The notes under the pieces are model-generated. The model was not told the DNA's origin. It did no database searches and saw only the letters and a program-made list of their open reading frames with translations. The translations under genes were made by a program, and so were the position numbers. A stretch of DNA of 64,000 nt from Lacinutrix mariniflava (GTDB taxonomy: Bacteria; Bacteroidota; Bacteroidia; Flavobacteriales; Flavobacteriaceae), in NCBI RefSeq assembly GCF_001418015.1, contig NZ_LIQG01000018.1, forward strand, positions 47,511 to 111,510, given 5' to 3'. Every line of letters starts with the position of its first letter. The first letter of the stretch is position 1. Of the stretch, positions 43,199-52,311 are shown in pieces.

Positions 43199-43816
43199 TT
43201 ACTTATTTAGTTTTTTCTGAAATAATTCTGAAAATAAACTTAAATGATATCCATCTACAAGAGCATGATTAACATTTATTGCTACATTCATTATTTTTTC
43301 TTTATTTATTTCTTTCATTTTTCCAAATGCCAATTTAGGAACAGATTCTTGTAAGCCTGAAACGGGTTCTTTATGGCCCGAAAAATCCGACCAAGGCAAA
43401 GCGGAACAATGGATACAATCTAGTCCGTTTTTAGGAGGAAAAAGATTATTTGAGCTTTCAATACGTTGTTTTTCGTCTTGAAAATTAGACAAAAATAGGT
43501 CTAAATTTTCATTATAGTCTATATATGAAAAACCAAATGTTTTATTCTCTCTCATTATAGTTGCAGATGCGTTAATGGTGTTATAACTCACTACTTTATC
43601 ATTTACAATTCTATATTTTAAATTCTCAACATTATTAATTGCTTGCATACACGCATGCAGATATGTACCAAAAAAACTTATTTTGTTATCTTTAGAAAAC
43701 GCATAGGCTTTAGTGACATTAAAAGGAATAGTTATACCAAAATAAGGGTCTTCTAATTTTGAAAAATGTTCAAAATGTTCCTTTCTATTCCATGTATTTA
43801 TATCTAATGTTTTCAA
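43199..43816 (-). CDS. CatA-like acyltransferase (chloramphenicol acetyltransferase fold)
   Basis: 205 residues. The catalytic motif H-x-x-x-D-G lies in NVNHALVDGYHLSLF (H184, D188), as in type A CATs. The N-terminus has NTWNRKEHFEHFSKLEDPYF, the characteristic 'R.EHF..F...P' opening. PWSDFSGHKEP near residue 141 matches the CAT substrate region. The neighbouring genes suggest an ordinary metabolic acyltransferase; nothing here shows chloramphenicol resistance. It sits in the minus-strand block, 2 bp downstream of the HAD gene and 28 bp upstream of the dehydrogenase gene. Confidence 0.82.
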   Translation of the reverse strand: MKTLDINTWNRKEHFEHFSKLEDPYFGITIPFNVTKAYAFSKDNKISFFGTYLHACMQAINNVENLKYRIVNDKVVSYNTINASATIMRENKTFGFSYIDYNENLDLFLSNFQDEKQRIESSNNLFPPKNGLDCIHCSALPWSDFSGHKEPVSGLQESVPKLAFGKMKEINKEKIMNVAINVNHALVDGYHLSLFSELFQKKLNK

Positions 43817-43818
43817 TC

Positions 43819-44523
43819 TTACTCTAATAATTTTGGAAGGTCCAGTAAACTCTTTAAAGTTTTATAGTCTTTTCCGTTTGTATCTTTTTCTGTAACTTGT
43901 TCATGCGCCCAAGTGGTATGAAAAGGCACATGCACTGCATGTGCTTTTATATTAATTAATGGCAGAATATCTGACTTTAAAGAATTACCAACCATTAAAA
44001 ATGCTTCTGGCTCAATGTCTAAGCGTTTTAATAATTTACTGTAATTGTCTTCTTTTTTATCGCTTAATACTTCAATATGATGAAAATAATCAAGCAATCC
44101 AGATTTTTCAAGTTTACGTTCTTGATCTAACAAATCGCCTTTAGTCGCCACAATTAATTTATACTTTTTAGATAAGTCTTCAAGTACTTCTTCTACTCCA
44201 TCAAGTAACTCTACAGGCTTATTAATCATGTCTTTTCCAATCTCTAATATTTTTTCTATCGTTTTATTAGATACTGTGTTATTAGATAATTCTAAGGCCA
44301 TTTCTACCATAGACAAGACAAAGCCTTTAACGCCATAGCCATAAACCGGAAGGTTTTTCATTTCCATTTTAAAAAGTTCTTGGTCTATTTTGTTTTCAGT
44401 TTCAAACCTGTTTAACAATTTTGCAAACTCACTTTCAGCATCACGAAAATAAGTTTCGTTTACCCACAGCGTATCGTCCGCATCAAAGCCAATAACCTTT
44501 ATATTTTCGTATTCTTTATTCAA
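43819..44523 (-). CDS. HAD-superfamily hydrolase
   Basis: 234 residues. Motif I is IGFDADDTLW (11-20) with the nucleophile Asp14 and Asp16. Motif II is KLIVATKGD near 128-136 and motif IV is FLMVGNSLKSDI near 175-186. The alpha-helical cap lies between about 30 and 110. Members of this type dephosphorylate small phosphomonoesters. The substrate is unknown. Its place between kdsB and the CAT-like gene suggests a role in envelope sugar metabolism, but a Kdo 8-phosphatase would normally be shorter and capless (KdsC), so this is uncertain. Confidence 0.85.
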   Translation of the reverse strand: MNKEYENIKVIGFDADDTLWVNETYFRDAESEFAKLLNRFETENKIDQELFKMEMKNLPVYGYGVKGFVLSMVEMALELSNNTVSNKTIEKILEIGKDMINKPVELLDGVEEVLEDLSKKYKLIVATKGDLLDQERKLEKSGLLDYFHHIEVLSDKKEDNYSKLLKRLDIEPEAFLMVGNSLKSDILPLINIKAHAVHVPFHTTWAHEQVTEKDTNGKDYKTLKSLLDLPKLLE

Positions 44524-44583
44524 TAGGTATTAAATTCTTCTATTTATTTTTATTAAAAATTTCTGTTCGAGAAAGCAATTGTA

Positions 44584-45312
44584 TTATTTCCACAGTTTTT
44601 TGGCGCGTTCTAAATCTTCTGGTGTGTCTATCTCTACTCCCTGTACATTAGTTTCAACCATTTTTATACGTTTTCCGTATTCTAAATAGCGAATACACTC
44701 TATTTTTTCCGAAGCTTCTAACATTAGCATTGGCAATCTGTAAAAATCTAATATTGCTTGCTTTCTAAAAGCATAGACGCCTTTATGTTTATAATATTTT
44801 GTAGCTACTTCTTTGTCTCTTGGATACGGAATTGGGCTTCTAGAAAAATACAAAGCAAAGTCTTTTTGGTCAACAATTACTTTAACTGTATTTGGATTCT
44901 TTATTTCATCTTCATCTGTAATATGTACCATTAAAGATGCTAAATCTACTTCCTTTTTATCGTCTTTTTTAAAGACTTTTATTAATTTCTTAAGCGAAGC
45001 TACTTCTATAAAAGGCTCATCTCCTTGCACATTAATTACAACATCAACATCTAAAAACTCTACAGCTTCAGCTATTCTATCGCTTCCACACTCATGTTCT
45101 TTAATGCTCATTATAACTTTTCCTCCTATACTTTCAATTTCTTTAAAAATAATAGCACTATCTGTTACCACAACCACATCATCAAACAATTGCGTAGCAA
45201 CTGTAGCCTCGTAAGTTCTAGTAATAACAGGTTTACCTCCCAAATCTTGCATAAGTTTACCAGGGAAACGAGAGGCACTATAGCGTGCAGGAATCATTGC
45301 GATTATTTTCAT
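44584..45312 (-). CDS. kdsB: CMP-Kdo synthetase (3-deoxy-manno-octulosonate cytidylyltransferase)
   Basis: 242 residues, normal length. It activates Kdo with CTP to CMP-Kdo for the lipopolysaccharide inner core. The nucleotide-binding opening is [19 protein letters not shown]. The middle has [11 protein letters not shown] with the metal-binding Asp, then [12 protein letters not shown] and [10 protein letters not shown]. The end is [17 protein letters not shown]. If KdnB acts here, the true substrate may be 8-amino-Kdo, as in Shewanella. It is the first gene of the minus-strand block, with a -7-like box at 45350. Confidence 0.95.
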   Translation of the reverse strand: MKIIAMIPARYSASRFPGKLMQDLGGKPVITRTYEATVATQLFDDVVVVTDSAIIFKEIESIGGKVIMSIKEHECGSDRIAEAVEFLDVDVVINVQGDEPFIEVASLKKLIKVFKKDDKKEVDLASLMVHITDEDEIKNPNTVKVIVDQKDFALYFSRSPIPYPRDKEVATKYYKHKGVYAFRKQAILDFYRLPMLMLEASEKIECIRYLEYGKRIKMVETNVQGVEIDTPEDLERAKKLWK

Positions 45313-45349
45313 TTATAAAGCTGAAGTTTTAGCTGAATTATTAACTAGT

Positions 45350-45357
45350 CAAAAATA
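45350..45357 (-). promoter_or_regulatory. Candidate promoter of the kdsB block
   Basis: On the minus strand the sequence is TATTTTTG, matching TAnnTTTG. Transcription would start near 45343, about 30 bp before kdsB. Confidence 0.45.
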
Positions 45358-45374
45358 TAATTTTTAAAATGATT

Positions 45375-45941
45375 TTAGGCCTTACGAGATTTAAACTTTT
45401 TGTAAAGCTTAAAAATGATGAATAAAATAATAAGAACTAAAAATATAGCGATGATAGGAAAAACTATTGAAACGGCCGACATAACAACGGCTGTTCCCGT
45501 TTCTACGGTAGAAACAACTGGATTTGCGAGACCTCCAGTTGTTGCGGTTGAAGCAAGCCTTGTTACTCCAGAAGTACTAGCTACAGCTGCGGCAGTGCCG
45601 CCTCCTGCAATTATAGCTAAAGCCCAAGTTATTACTGGACTTAAATCTGCTACTGTAGAAACCATAACAGCAGTTCCAGCAATAGCCGCTAATGGGATGG
45701 CTACAGAATCTAATAAATTATCAACATAAGGAATATAGTACGCAAAGATCTCGACAATTGTAGCAACACCTAAAACTATTAATGCCGATAAACTTCCAAT
45801 CCATTGCCAAGATTCGTTTAATTCCCAACTTCCTAAAAAAGCAGTTAAACTCAATGCAAATAATGGTACGAATACTCTAAACCCAACTGAGGCTGATAAT
45901 CCTATACCTAGGCATATACTAATTATTGTTTCGCTCGTCAT
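45375..45941 (-). CDS. DUF4126 membrane protein
   Basis: 188 residues, very hydrophobic with four or more membrane segments: about 5-33, 47-72, 82-117 and 150-178. The N-terminus ISICLGIGLSASVGFRVFVP and the central YIPYVDNLLDSVAIPLAAIAG match the pattern of DUF4126 proteins. The Ala/Gly-rich stretch GGGTAAAVASTSGVTRLA follows. The C-terminus is basic. Function unknown. It is transcribed leftward and ends 62 bp before the kdsB start. Confidence 0.8.
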   Translation of the reverse strand: MTSETIISICLGIGLSASVGFRVFVPLFALSLTAFLGSWELNESWQWIGSLSALIVLGVATIVEIFAYYIPYVDNLLDSVAIPLAAIAGTAVMVSTVADLSPVITWALAIIAGGGTAAAVASTSGVTRLASTATTGGLANPVVSTVETGTAVVMSAVSIVFPIIAIFLVLIILFIIFKLYKKFKSRKA

Positions 45942-45984
45942 TATTAAAATTTGTCTTTTGTGTTATTTATAAAAATAAAACTAA

Positions 45985-47412
45985 TTAATCAGTTTCAAAA
46001 AAATCATCAGGAAAACCTATTAAATATAACTTTTCTTTTGCTCTAGTAACCGCTGTGTATAACCAACGTAAATAATCTCGATCTATACCTTCGGGTAAGT
46101 AAGGTTGCTCTACAAATACAGTATTCCATTGCCCACCTTGAGATTTATGACACGTAATTGCATAAGAGAATTTTACTTGCAAGGCGTTAAACTGTGGATT
46201 ACTTTTTGTTTTTAAATACTTCTTGTATTTACTCGTTTCATCTTCATAATCTTTCTGTACTTCTTGATATAAACGGTTAGAATCCTCGTAAGGTAACGAT
46301 GGTGTTTCTGCATTAATAGTATCTAATAACAAAACCGTTTCAATAGGAATCATTTTAGGATAATCGACCATGCGTATTTTTACTTCAGCAAATCTAAAAC
46401 CATACAATTCTTTAATACTAAATATTTCAAGCACCTCTATAATATCTCCGTTCGCAATAAAACCGGCCTCACTAGTTGGCTTTAACCAAAAATAATTATT
46501 CTTAACAACCATTAGATAATCGCCAGCAGATAATTCATTTTCATTAAATAAAATTCTACTTCTAATTTGTTGGTTATATAAGTTAGCACGCTTATTACTG
46601 CGTACAATAATTGCCATTTCTTCATTTCCTAAAGTACTATAAGCATCATTAATGGCATCCATTATATCGTAACCATCAACCAATCGAACAATATCTGGAA
46701 AACCTTTAATATTAAACTGGAAGCTTTCAAAAAAGTTACTAGCAATAGTTTCTCGTAATAAAGTAGCGTTCTCCAAAATTCCAGAATCTTGACCTTGACG
46801 CATAACTTCGTCCAATTCTATTTTTGTAACCTCTTTATTATAGGTTAAACTTAAAACAGTTTCGTCTAAAGCAGGACTTATATCTAATTTTACTGGTGGT
46901 AATTGTGCTGTATCTCCAATTAAAAGCAGCTTACAATTATGACCTTGATATACGTATTGCATTAAATCGTCTAATAACGAACCATTTGCAAAAAGTTTGG
47001 AGTCTGATGGCGTATCTGGAATCATAGATGCTTCATCTACTATAAAAATGGTGTTTCTGTGCTTATTTGGCTGTAAAACAAATTTTACACCTCCTCCCTG
47101 TTCTTTTTTAGGAAAATAGATTTTTTTATGAATAGTAAAAGCTTCCTTTTTAGAATAATTACTAATCACTTTTGCCGCTCTACCCGTTGGTGCCATTAGC
47201 ACAGCATACTTATCTGCATGTTTCAAATTATTAACTAGAGTACCAATAATGGTTGTTTTTCCTGTTCCTGCATACCCTTTTAATAAAAAAATATTATTGT
47301 CGCCTTCTTTAAAAATAAATTCGGAAAGTTGTAATAATAATATATTTTGTTTTGCCGTTGGTGTAAACGGAAAATGCTGTTTTATAAGGGAATAAAATTG
47401 AGAAGACGTCAT
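45985..47412 (-). CDS. RecD-like superfamily I DNA helicase
   Basis: 475 residues, one P-loop helicase core. Walker A is GYAGTGKTT (46-54), motif II is TIFIVDEASMI, and motif III is LLIGDTAQLPPV. The C-terminal UvrD_C_2 block has YAITCHKSQGGQWNTVFVEQ, followed by LRWLYTAVTRAKEKLYLI (motif VI with the Arg finger). It is shorter than RecD2 and lacks its long N-terminal extension. No RecB or RecC gene is nearby. It probably acts in DNA repair or replication fork processing in the cytosol. Confidence 0.9.
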   Translation of the reverse strand: MTSSQFYSLIKQHFPFTPTAKQNILLLQLSEFIFKEGDNNIFLLKGYAGTGKTTIIGTLVNNLKHADKYAVLMAPTGRAAKVISNYSKKEAFTIHKKIYFPKKEQGGGVKFVLQPNKHRNTIFIVDEASMIPDTPSDSKLFANGSLLDDLMQYVYQGHNCKLLLIGDTAQLPPVKLDISPALDETVLSLTYNKEVTKIELDEVMRQGQDSGILENATLLRETIASNFFESFQFNIKGFPDIVRLVDGYDIMDAINDAYSTLGNEEMAIIVRSNKRANLYNQQIRSRILFNENELSAGDYLMVVKNNYFWLKPTSEAGFIANGDIIEVLEIFSIKELYGFRFAEVKIRMVDYPKMIPIETVLLLDTINAETPSLPYEDSNRLYQEVQKDYEDETSKYKKYLKTKSNPQFNALQVKFSYAITCHKSQGGQWNTVFVEQPYLPEGIDRDYLRWLYTAVTRAKEKLYLIGFPDDFFETD

Positions 47413-47440
47413 TAATATGTTTAAGATTTTAAGAATATTT

Positions 47441-47448
47441 CAAAGATA
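47441..47448 (-). promoter_or_regulatory. Candidate promoter of the helicase gene
   Basis: On the minus strand TATCTTTG matches TAnnTTTG, 28 bp before the helicase start. Confidence 0.45.
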
Positions 47449-47493
47449 TAAATGATTTTTACTCTTATTGGTTTTTACGAACAAAAAAAATTG

Positions 47494-47501
47494 TAGATTT
47501 G
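47494..47501 (+). promoter_or_regulatory. Candidate promoter of 47533-49636 operon
   Basis: TAGATTTG matches TAnnTTTG, with a TTG at 47468 located 23 bp upstream as a possible -33 element. The two divergent boxes are 45 bp apart. Confidence 0.5.
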
Positions 47502-47532
47502 CGATAGACCATTAACTTAATAAATTAAAATT

Positions 47533-48273
47533 ATGATGATAATAATTGCTGTAATAGTTGTAATTCTTCTAACTGTTGGAATTGTTTGGGCAATAGACAA
47601 GTTTATTCCCTCAAAATTGAAAGCACCAATATCCATTCTATTATGGATTGGTATTTTTGCTTTAGGGTATTTAACCTTTAATTCTGTTTACAATGAAATT
47701 AAATTTCATGATATTAAACAAGATCGTTACGCTGCGGTTATTAAAAACCTTGTAGATATTAGAGACTCTGAATTAGCATTCAAAGAGATAAACGGTAAAT
47801 TTACAGGTGACTATACTGAGTTAATTAACTTTATTGAAACAGGTAAATTTGCCATTATAGAACGAAGAGATACTACTGTTGCAGATGTTGAAAAGACAAA
47901 GGCATATGGTGGAATTAAATACACAAAAGAAGAAACTATTATAGATACTTTAGACTTTGTATCTGTAAGAGATTCATTATTTAAAAAATCTATGCGTTAT
48001 AAAACAATGATGAATGTTCCTTTTTCTAAAGAAGGTACTACATTTGCATTAAAATCAGGAATAATAGGAGAAGAAGGTAAAGAATTACCTGTATTTGAAG
48101 CTGTTGTCATGAAAAAAGATATTTTATTCGATCAACCAAAAGATTTAATAAAGAAAGAAGAAAACGCATTTTCTGTAGAAGAAATTAATGGTGATGCTAT
48201 TAGAATTGGTTCTATGGAAGAAGTAAAAGTAAATGGAAACTGGCCTAAAGTTTATGATCCAATCAAAAACTAA
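47533..48273 (+). CDS. Membrane-anchored hypothetical protein
   Basis: 246 residues. Two membrane segments lie at the N-terminus (about 2-21, IIIAVIVVILLTVGIVWAI, and 33-53, ISILLWIGIFALGYLTF), leaving the long C-terminal part (about 60-246) on one side. That part is mixed helix and strand with no recognised motif. The gene ends inside the beginning of the DUF3822 gene, so it is translationally linked to that gene and rsmD in one operon. Function unknown. Confidence 0.7.
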   Translation: MMIIIAVIVVILLTVGIVWAIDKFIPSKLKAPISILLWIGIFALGYLTFNSVYNEIKFHDIKQDRYAAVIKNLVDIRDSELAFKEINGKFTGDYTELINFIETGKFAIIERRDTTVADVEKTKAYGGIKYTKEETIIDTLDFVSVRDSLFKKSMRYKTMMNVPFSKEGTTFALKSGIIGEEGKELPVFEAVVMKKDILFDQPKDLIKKEENAFSVEEINGDAIRIGSMEEVKVNGNWPKVYDPIKN

Positions 48274-49078
48274 TAATAGTATACATATTACGCATAAAGC
48301 ACTGTCCATTCAAATAAGTTTGAATGGACTTTCTTTTTGCATCTTAAACATGCAAGAGCATTCGGTTATAAGAGTTGAACATGTTGTTTTTGATAAAAAA
48401 CTGACACCTTTCGAGTTACTTGATGCTGTAAAAGACGCTTTTAACACCAAAGAATGGTTAAATGAAACCTTTGATAATGTACAAGTTATTCATGTAAATG
48501 AATTAGCAACATTGGTTCCTAAACCTTTATTTAATGAAGATGCTATTGCAGATTATCTCAAACTAAGTTCGAAAATACTTAAAACAGATTTTATAACTTT
48601 CGATACCATTTCTGTAAATGAAACCGTAAACGTATATGTGCCTTATGTAAACGTAAACAACTACATTTATGAGCGTTTTGGAGATTTTACATACAAGCAT
48701 TTCTCTACTGTTTTAGTTGAAGAAATTCTTGCTCAAGAAAAGAATGCTAGTGGAAACAAAATGTTTATTCATGTAAATCCTACTCATTTTGAAATTATTG
48801 TTACTAAAAAAGGAACTTTAGCACTTTATAATACTTTTGAACATCATACAGTTGAAGACTTTATTTACTATGTATTATTTACTGCAGAACAATTAGATCT
48901 CAATCCAGAAGACATTGAAACAGTACTACTAGGTGCTATTACTAAAGGCGATGCCTTGTACAGCATACTATACAAATATGTTAGACATATTAATTTTGGT
49001 CGCAGAAAAGATAATTTTGCTGTAACCGAAGACATAAAAAACAACCATTCACATTTCACACTTTTAACTCATTTTTAA
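48254..49078 (+). CDS. DUF3822 family protein
   Basis: 274 residues from ATG 48254. An in-frame ATG at 48233 would overlap the previous gene by 41 bp; the later start overlaps it by 20 bp. After a short N-terminus comes the family pattern LSIQISLNGLSFCILN (about 17-32), and the end has LLGAITKGDALYSILYKYV and INFGRRKDNF. The fold of such proteins resembles actin-like ATPases, though I cannot see the phosphate loops clearly. In Bacteroidota this gene is generally next to rsmD, as here (the rsmD ATG follows the stop immediately). Function unknown. Confidence 0.85.
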   Translation: MIQSKTNNSIHITHKALSIQISLNGLSFCILNMQEHSVIRVEHVVFDKKLTPFELLDAVKDAFNTKEWLNETFDNVQVIHVNELATLVPKPLFNEDAIADYLKLSSKILKTDFITFDTISVNETVNVYVPYVNVNNYIYERFGDFTYKHFSTVLVEEILAQEKNASGNKMFIHVNPTHFEIIVTKKGTLALYNTFEHHTVEDFIYYVLFTAEQLDLNPEDIETVLLGAITKGDALYSILYKYVRHINFGRRKDNFAVTEDIKNNHSHFTLLTHF

Positions 49079-49636
49079 ATGCGTATAATCTCAGGAGAAT
49101 TTAAAGGCAGAAGAATTACAGCTCCAAAAAAGCTACCTATTCGTCCAACTACAGATATGGCAAAGGAATCTTTGTTTAATATTATAAATAATCAATATTA
49201 TTATGAGGATATTTCTGTATTAGATTTATTCTCTGGATCTGGAAATATAAGTTACGAATTTGCTTCTCGCGGTACAAGAAACATTATAGCTGTAGATCAA
49301 GATTTTGGATGCATTAAATTTATAAATGAGACAGCAGAAAGTTTTGGAATGGAAATACAAACCATTAAAAGGGATGTGTTTAAATTTTTAGAAAAAAGCA
49401 AAACTAAATCCACTCTTATTTTTGCAGATCCTCCTTACGATTTTACTGTAGAGCAATTCTCTAAAATTCCAGAACTTGTTTTTAAAAACAACTTATTAGA
49501 AGCAGATGGTTTATTAATAGTTGAACATTCTAAATATACAGATATTTCTGGCTCAGAAAATTACAGTCACTCTAAAGGTTATGGCGGTAATATGTTTAGC
49601 TTTTTTACACTGCCTAGTAGTGATGAAGAAGAGTAA
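49079..49636 (+). CDS. rsmD: 16S rRNA (guanine(966)-N(2))-methyltransferase
   Basis: 185 residues. It methylates G966 of 16S rRNA using S-adenosylmethionine. It starts with the typical MRIISGEFKGRRITAPK. The SAM-binding motif is LDLFSGSGNISYE (48-60) and the catalytic DPPY is at 117-120 (FADPPYDF). It directly follows the DUF3822 stop and is ended by the hairpin at 49663. Confidence 0.95.
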   Translation: MRIISGEFKGRRITAPKKLPIRPTTDMAKESLFNIINNQYYYEDISVLDLFSGSGNISYEFASRGTRNIIAVDQDFGCIKFINETAESFGMEIQTIKRDVFKFLEKSKTKSTLIFADPPYDFTVEQFSKIPELVFKNNLLEADGLLIVEHSKYTDISGSENYSHSKGYGGNMFSFFTLPSSDEEE

Positions 49637-49662
49637 CATTTAGAAAATAATATTATAAAACA

Positions 49663-49691
49663 AAGCCCTTTGAAAATTTTTCAAAGGGCTT
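49663..49691. terminator. Terminator shared by rsmD and RNase P RNA
   Basis: Perfect 11-bp stem AAGCCCTTTGA / TCAAAGGGCTT with loop AAATTTT. It lies past the rsmD stop and, on the other strand, just after the 3' end of rnpB. Confidence 0.8.
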
Positions 49692-49697
49692 GTTTAT

Positions 49698-50019
49698 TTA
49701 AGTAAATCTATAAGCCGGATTCTGTTACAAAACAATAATAAATTAGTGTCTTGACCCTTATCATTTATCTACGCATATTGTTACCAATATACTTTAGCTG
49801 CCTACCCTCTAGCTCGCGCGTGCACGCTCAAACGCTAGTTTACATGACATTGCACCTAATAGAGTTTACCTGGTTTCACTACAGCATTACCTGTACATAC
49901 TTTCTGTTGCACTTTTCCTAACCTCACGGCTGGTGGCTGTTAACCACTATATTGCACTATGGTGTCCAGACTTTCCTCACAAACAATAAATGCTTGTGCG
50001 ATAAGGCGATTTACTTGTG
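49698..50019 (-). ncRNA. rnpB: RNase P RNA (rnpB)
   Basis: Read on the minus strand the region has the universal RNase P elements. The 5' P4 strand is GAGGAAAGTCTGGACACC (near 49978-49961). The conserved ACAGAATCCGGCTTA near the 3' end is at about 49725-49711. The first and last segments pair as P1 (AAGTAAATC at 50016-50008 with GATTTACTT at 49708-49700). The length, about 320 nt, fits a type A bacterial RNA. It is the catalytic RNA that removes 5' leaders of tRNA precursors. The ends are set by P1 and are accurate to a few bases. Confidence 0.93.
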
Positions 50020-50102
50020 CGCGAAATTAAGATTTTAATATAATAATAGGACTATATATTGTTGTATAATTGCAACCTTTATGATATAAACATACATCAA
50101 AT

Positions 50103-51080
50103 ATGAAAAGACAAATTTTAATTACTTTAATTACTATATTATCATTCACAAACATTTATGCTCAGTTTGGTATGCCTAAAGCTGAAGATGCAAACAAAAT
50201 TCAAAAACGTACTTTATTAGTTGTTTTAGATGAAGTTGATGAAAGACTTAAAAAGAAAATTAATAAAAAACCTGAAAAGTTTCAAAAGTATGCTGACGAA
50301 ATAAATTTGTATAACGAAAACTTAAAATCTGCGATAGAAAATACGTGGACATTCTCAACGGAAATTAGATACGTTACACAAACCAAATTTTTAGAGATAA
50401 AAAAAGATAAAAAGCAAAAAAAATTATATGCATACTTCTCTAATAAAATTCAAAGAAACCCAAGTAGAATAATTTCTGATTCATACTATGCTGACGCCCC
50501 AGACATATACACAATTAATATAGGTTTAGCAGATGAAAAAAAAGCTATACATTCTATGATGTATTCAACCTCTCATCCTTCGGAAGCAGATTTAACCTTT
50601 ATTTCTCAACAGTTTCAAAATCTTTTAACAAGCTTACAACAAGCTGAAGGTAAAAAATATAGAAAAGAAATGAAAGCTACTATGGCAAAAAATAGCCAAA
50701 AATTAAAAACTAAAACTTTACTTCTTGACAAGGAGTTTGTAGATAAAAAATTAATTAGTAAAATAGATAAGATTTATAAGTATGATTATAAATTAACAGA
50801 TAGAGAAACAATAGATAAAGCAATACTTGCTAAAGATTCTAAATATGCATATGTTAGAGCATTTCCTATGTTTCAGCAAAATGGAGGAAATAAATCTATT
50901 CTTAAAGTTTCTAAATTAATTTATATTCAATATGTTATTGATGCAGAAAATGGTGAGATAGCATCTTATGCAGCACCAGCTTCAATAGGTTTAGGCGGTA
51001 ATTTAGCAACAGCTGCGAAGTCTAGTAATCAATCAACATCAGTTAAAGATTTGGAGAAAATTGTAAAAATGATAAATTAG
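50103..51080 (+). CDS. Secreted hypothetical protein
   Basis: 325 residues with a signal peptide (MKRQILITLITILSFTNIYA). The mature part is Lys-rich and mostly helical with some strands (YAYVRAFPMFQQNGG, LIYIQYVIDAENGEI), and ends in a Ser/Thr-rich tail. I recognise no family. It is a single gene with a terminator after it, between rnpB (divergent) and dnaX (same strand). Confidence 0.65.
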   Translation: MKRQILITLITILSFTNIYAQFGMPKAEDANKIQKRTLLVVLDEVDERLKKKINKKPEKFQKYADEINLYNENLKSAIENTWTFSTEIRYVTQTKFLEIKKDKKQKKLYAYFSNKIQRNPSRIISDSYYADAPDIYTINIGLADEKKAIHSMMYSTSHPSEADLTFISQQFQNLLTSLQQAEGKKYRKEMKATMAKNSQKLKTKTLLLDKEFVDKKLISKIDKIYKYDYKLTDRETIDKAILAKDSKYAYVRAFPMFQQNGGNKSILKVSKLIYIQYVIDAENGEIASYAAPASIGLGGNLATAAKSSNQSTSVKDLEKIVKMIN

Positions 51081-51150
51081 TAATTTATTAAAATAAAAGA
51101 GTCAAATTATTTATACTTATTGTCTTTTTTGTTAATAACTCCATAAAAAC

Positions 51151-51181
51151 AAAGCTCAAATTGATAATCAATTTGGGCTTT
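51151..51181 (+). terminator. Terminator before dnaX
   Basis: Stem AAAGCTCAAATTGA / TCAATTTGGGCTTT (one G-T pair) with loop TAA, followed by GTTTTTT. Confidence 0.75.
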
Positions 51182-51187
51182 GTTTTT

Positions 51188-51195
51188 TAACTTTG
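51188..51195 (+). promoter_or_regulatory. Candidate promoter of dnaX
   Basis: TAACTTTG fits TAnnTTTG and lies 30 bp before the TTG start of dnaX, just after the terminator of the preceding gene. Confidence 0.4.
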
Positions 51196-51225
51196 CTTCT
51201 CATTCATTAGACAATAAATTTCAAT

Positions 51226-52311
51226 TTGGAACATTTTGTAGTATCAGCCAGAAAGTACAGACCACAGACGTTTAAGGACGTTGTTGGGCAGGATGCTATT
51301 ACAAATACTTTACTTAATGCTATTGAAAACAACCATTTAGCACAAGCTTTATTATTTACAGGTCCACGTGGTGTTGGTAAAACCAGTTGCGCACGTATTC
51401 TTGCTAAAATGATAAATAGCGATGGTACAGAAACAGGAGAGGAAGATTATGCTTTCAATATTTTTGAATTGGATGCAGCATCAAACAACTCGGTAGACGA
51501 TATTAGAAGCCTTACAGACCAAGTACGTATTCCACCACAAGTTGGAAAATATAAAGTCTATATTATAGATGAAGTACACATGCTTTCTCAAGCTGCCTTT
51601 AATGCTTTTTTAAAGACTTTAGAAGAGCCTCCAAAGCATTGTATATTTATTTTAGCAACTACTGAGAAGCATAAGATTATTCCAACGATTTTATCACGTT
51701 GTCAGATTTTCGATTTTAAACGTATTACCGTTAAAGATGCTAAAAACTACCTAAAGTATATTGCTAAAGAACAAGGTATTACTGCAGAGGATGATGCTCT
51801 ACATATTATTGCTCAAAAAGCAGATGGCGCAATGCGTGATGCATTATCTATTTTTGATCGTGTGGTTAGTTTCTCTGGTAAAGACTTAACAAGACAAGCC
51901 GTTACAGAGAATTTAAATGTACTAGATTACGAAACGTATTTTAAGAGTACAGATTTAATATTAGAAAATAAAATACCCGAATTATTACTTCAGTTTAACG
52001 AAACACTTTCTAAAGGTTTCGATGGACACCATTATATCGCTGGTTTAGCATCGCACTTTAGAGATTTATTAGTTTGCCAAAATCCAGTAACTATAGAACT
52101 TTTAGAAGTTGGTGATAAAACTAAAGAGAAGTATTTAGAGCAATCAAAAAAAGCCTCACAGTCCTTTTTATTAAAAGGCATTGAGCTGGCTAACGAAACG
52201 GATTTAAAATATAAGTCCAGTAAAAACCAACGACTGCTCGTCGAACTTTGTATCATGCAACTTGCCTCTATCACTTTTGATGGAGAAAAAAAAATAGCAG
52301 TCGGTTCATAA
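51226..52311 (+). CDS. dnaX: DNA polymerase III gamma subunit (zero-frame product of dnaX)
   Basis: 361 residues. The clamp-loader ATPase starts at TTG 51226 (MEHFVVSARKYRPQTFKDVV); no ATG gives the conserved N-terminus. Walker A is GPRGVGKT (46-53), Walker B is YIIDEVHML, and the sensor motifs are LATTEKHKI and AMRDALSIFD. The zinc-binding Cys module found in many DnaX proteins between Walker A and B is missing. After GEKK the frame runs through nine A (52286-52294) and stops at 52309, adding only IAVGS. Domain III is complete. The -1 frame continues as the tau C-terminus, so this product corresponds to gamma. Confidence 0.9.
   Translation: MEHFVVSARKYRPQTFKDVVGQDAITNTLLNAIENNHLAQALLFTGPRGVGKTSCARILAKMINSDGTETGEEDYAFNIFELDAASNNSVDDIRSLTDQVRIPPQVGKYKVYIIDEVHMLSQAAFNAFLKTLEEPPKHCIFILATTEKHKIIPTILSRCQIFDFKRITVKDAKNYLKYIAKEQGITAEDDALHIIAQKADGAMRDALSIFDRVVSFSGKDLTRQAVTENLNVLDYETYFKSTDLILENKIPELLLQFNETLSKGFDGHHYIAGLASHFRDLLVCQNPVTIELLEVGDKTKEKYLEQSKKASQSFLLKGIELANETDLKYKSSKNQRLLVELCIMQLASITFDGEKKIAVGS

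Noticed and set aside
43199..43816. Chloramphenicol resistance gene
   Set aside because: The fold and HxxxDG motif are those of CAT, but the genomic context is metabolic and many CAT-like proteins do not act on the drug.
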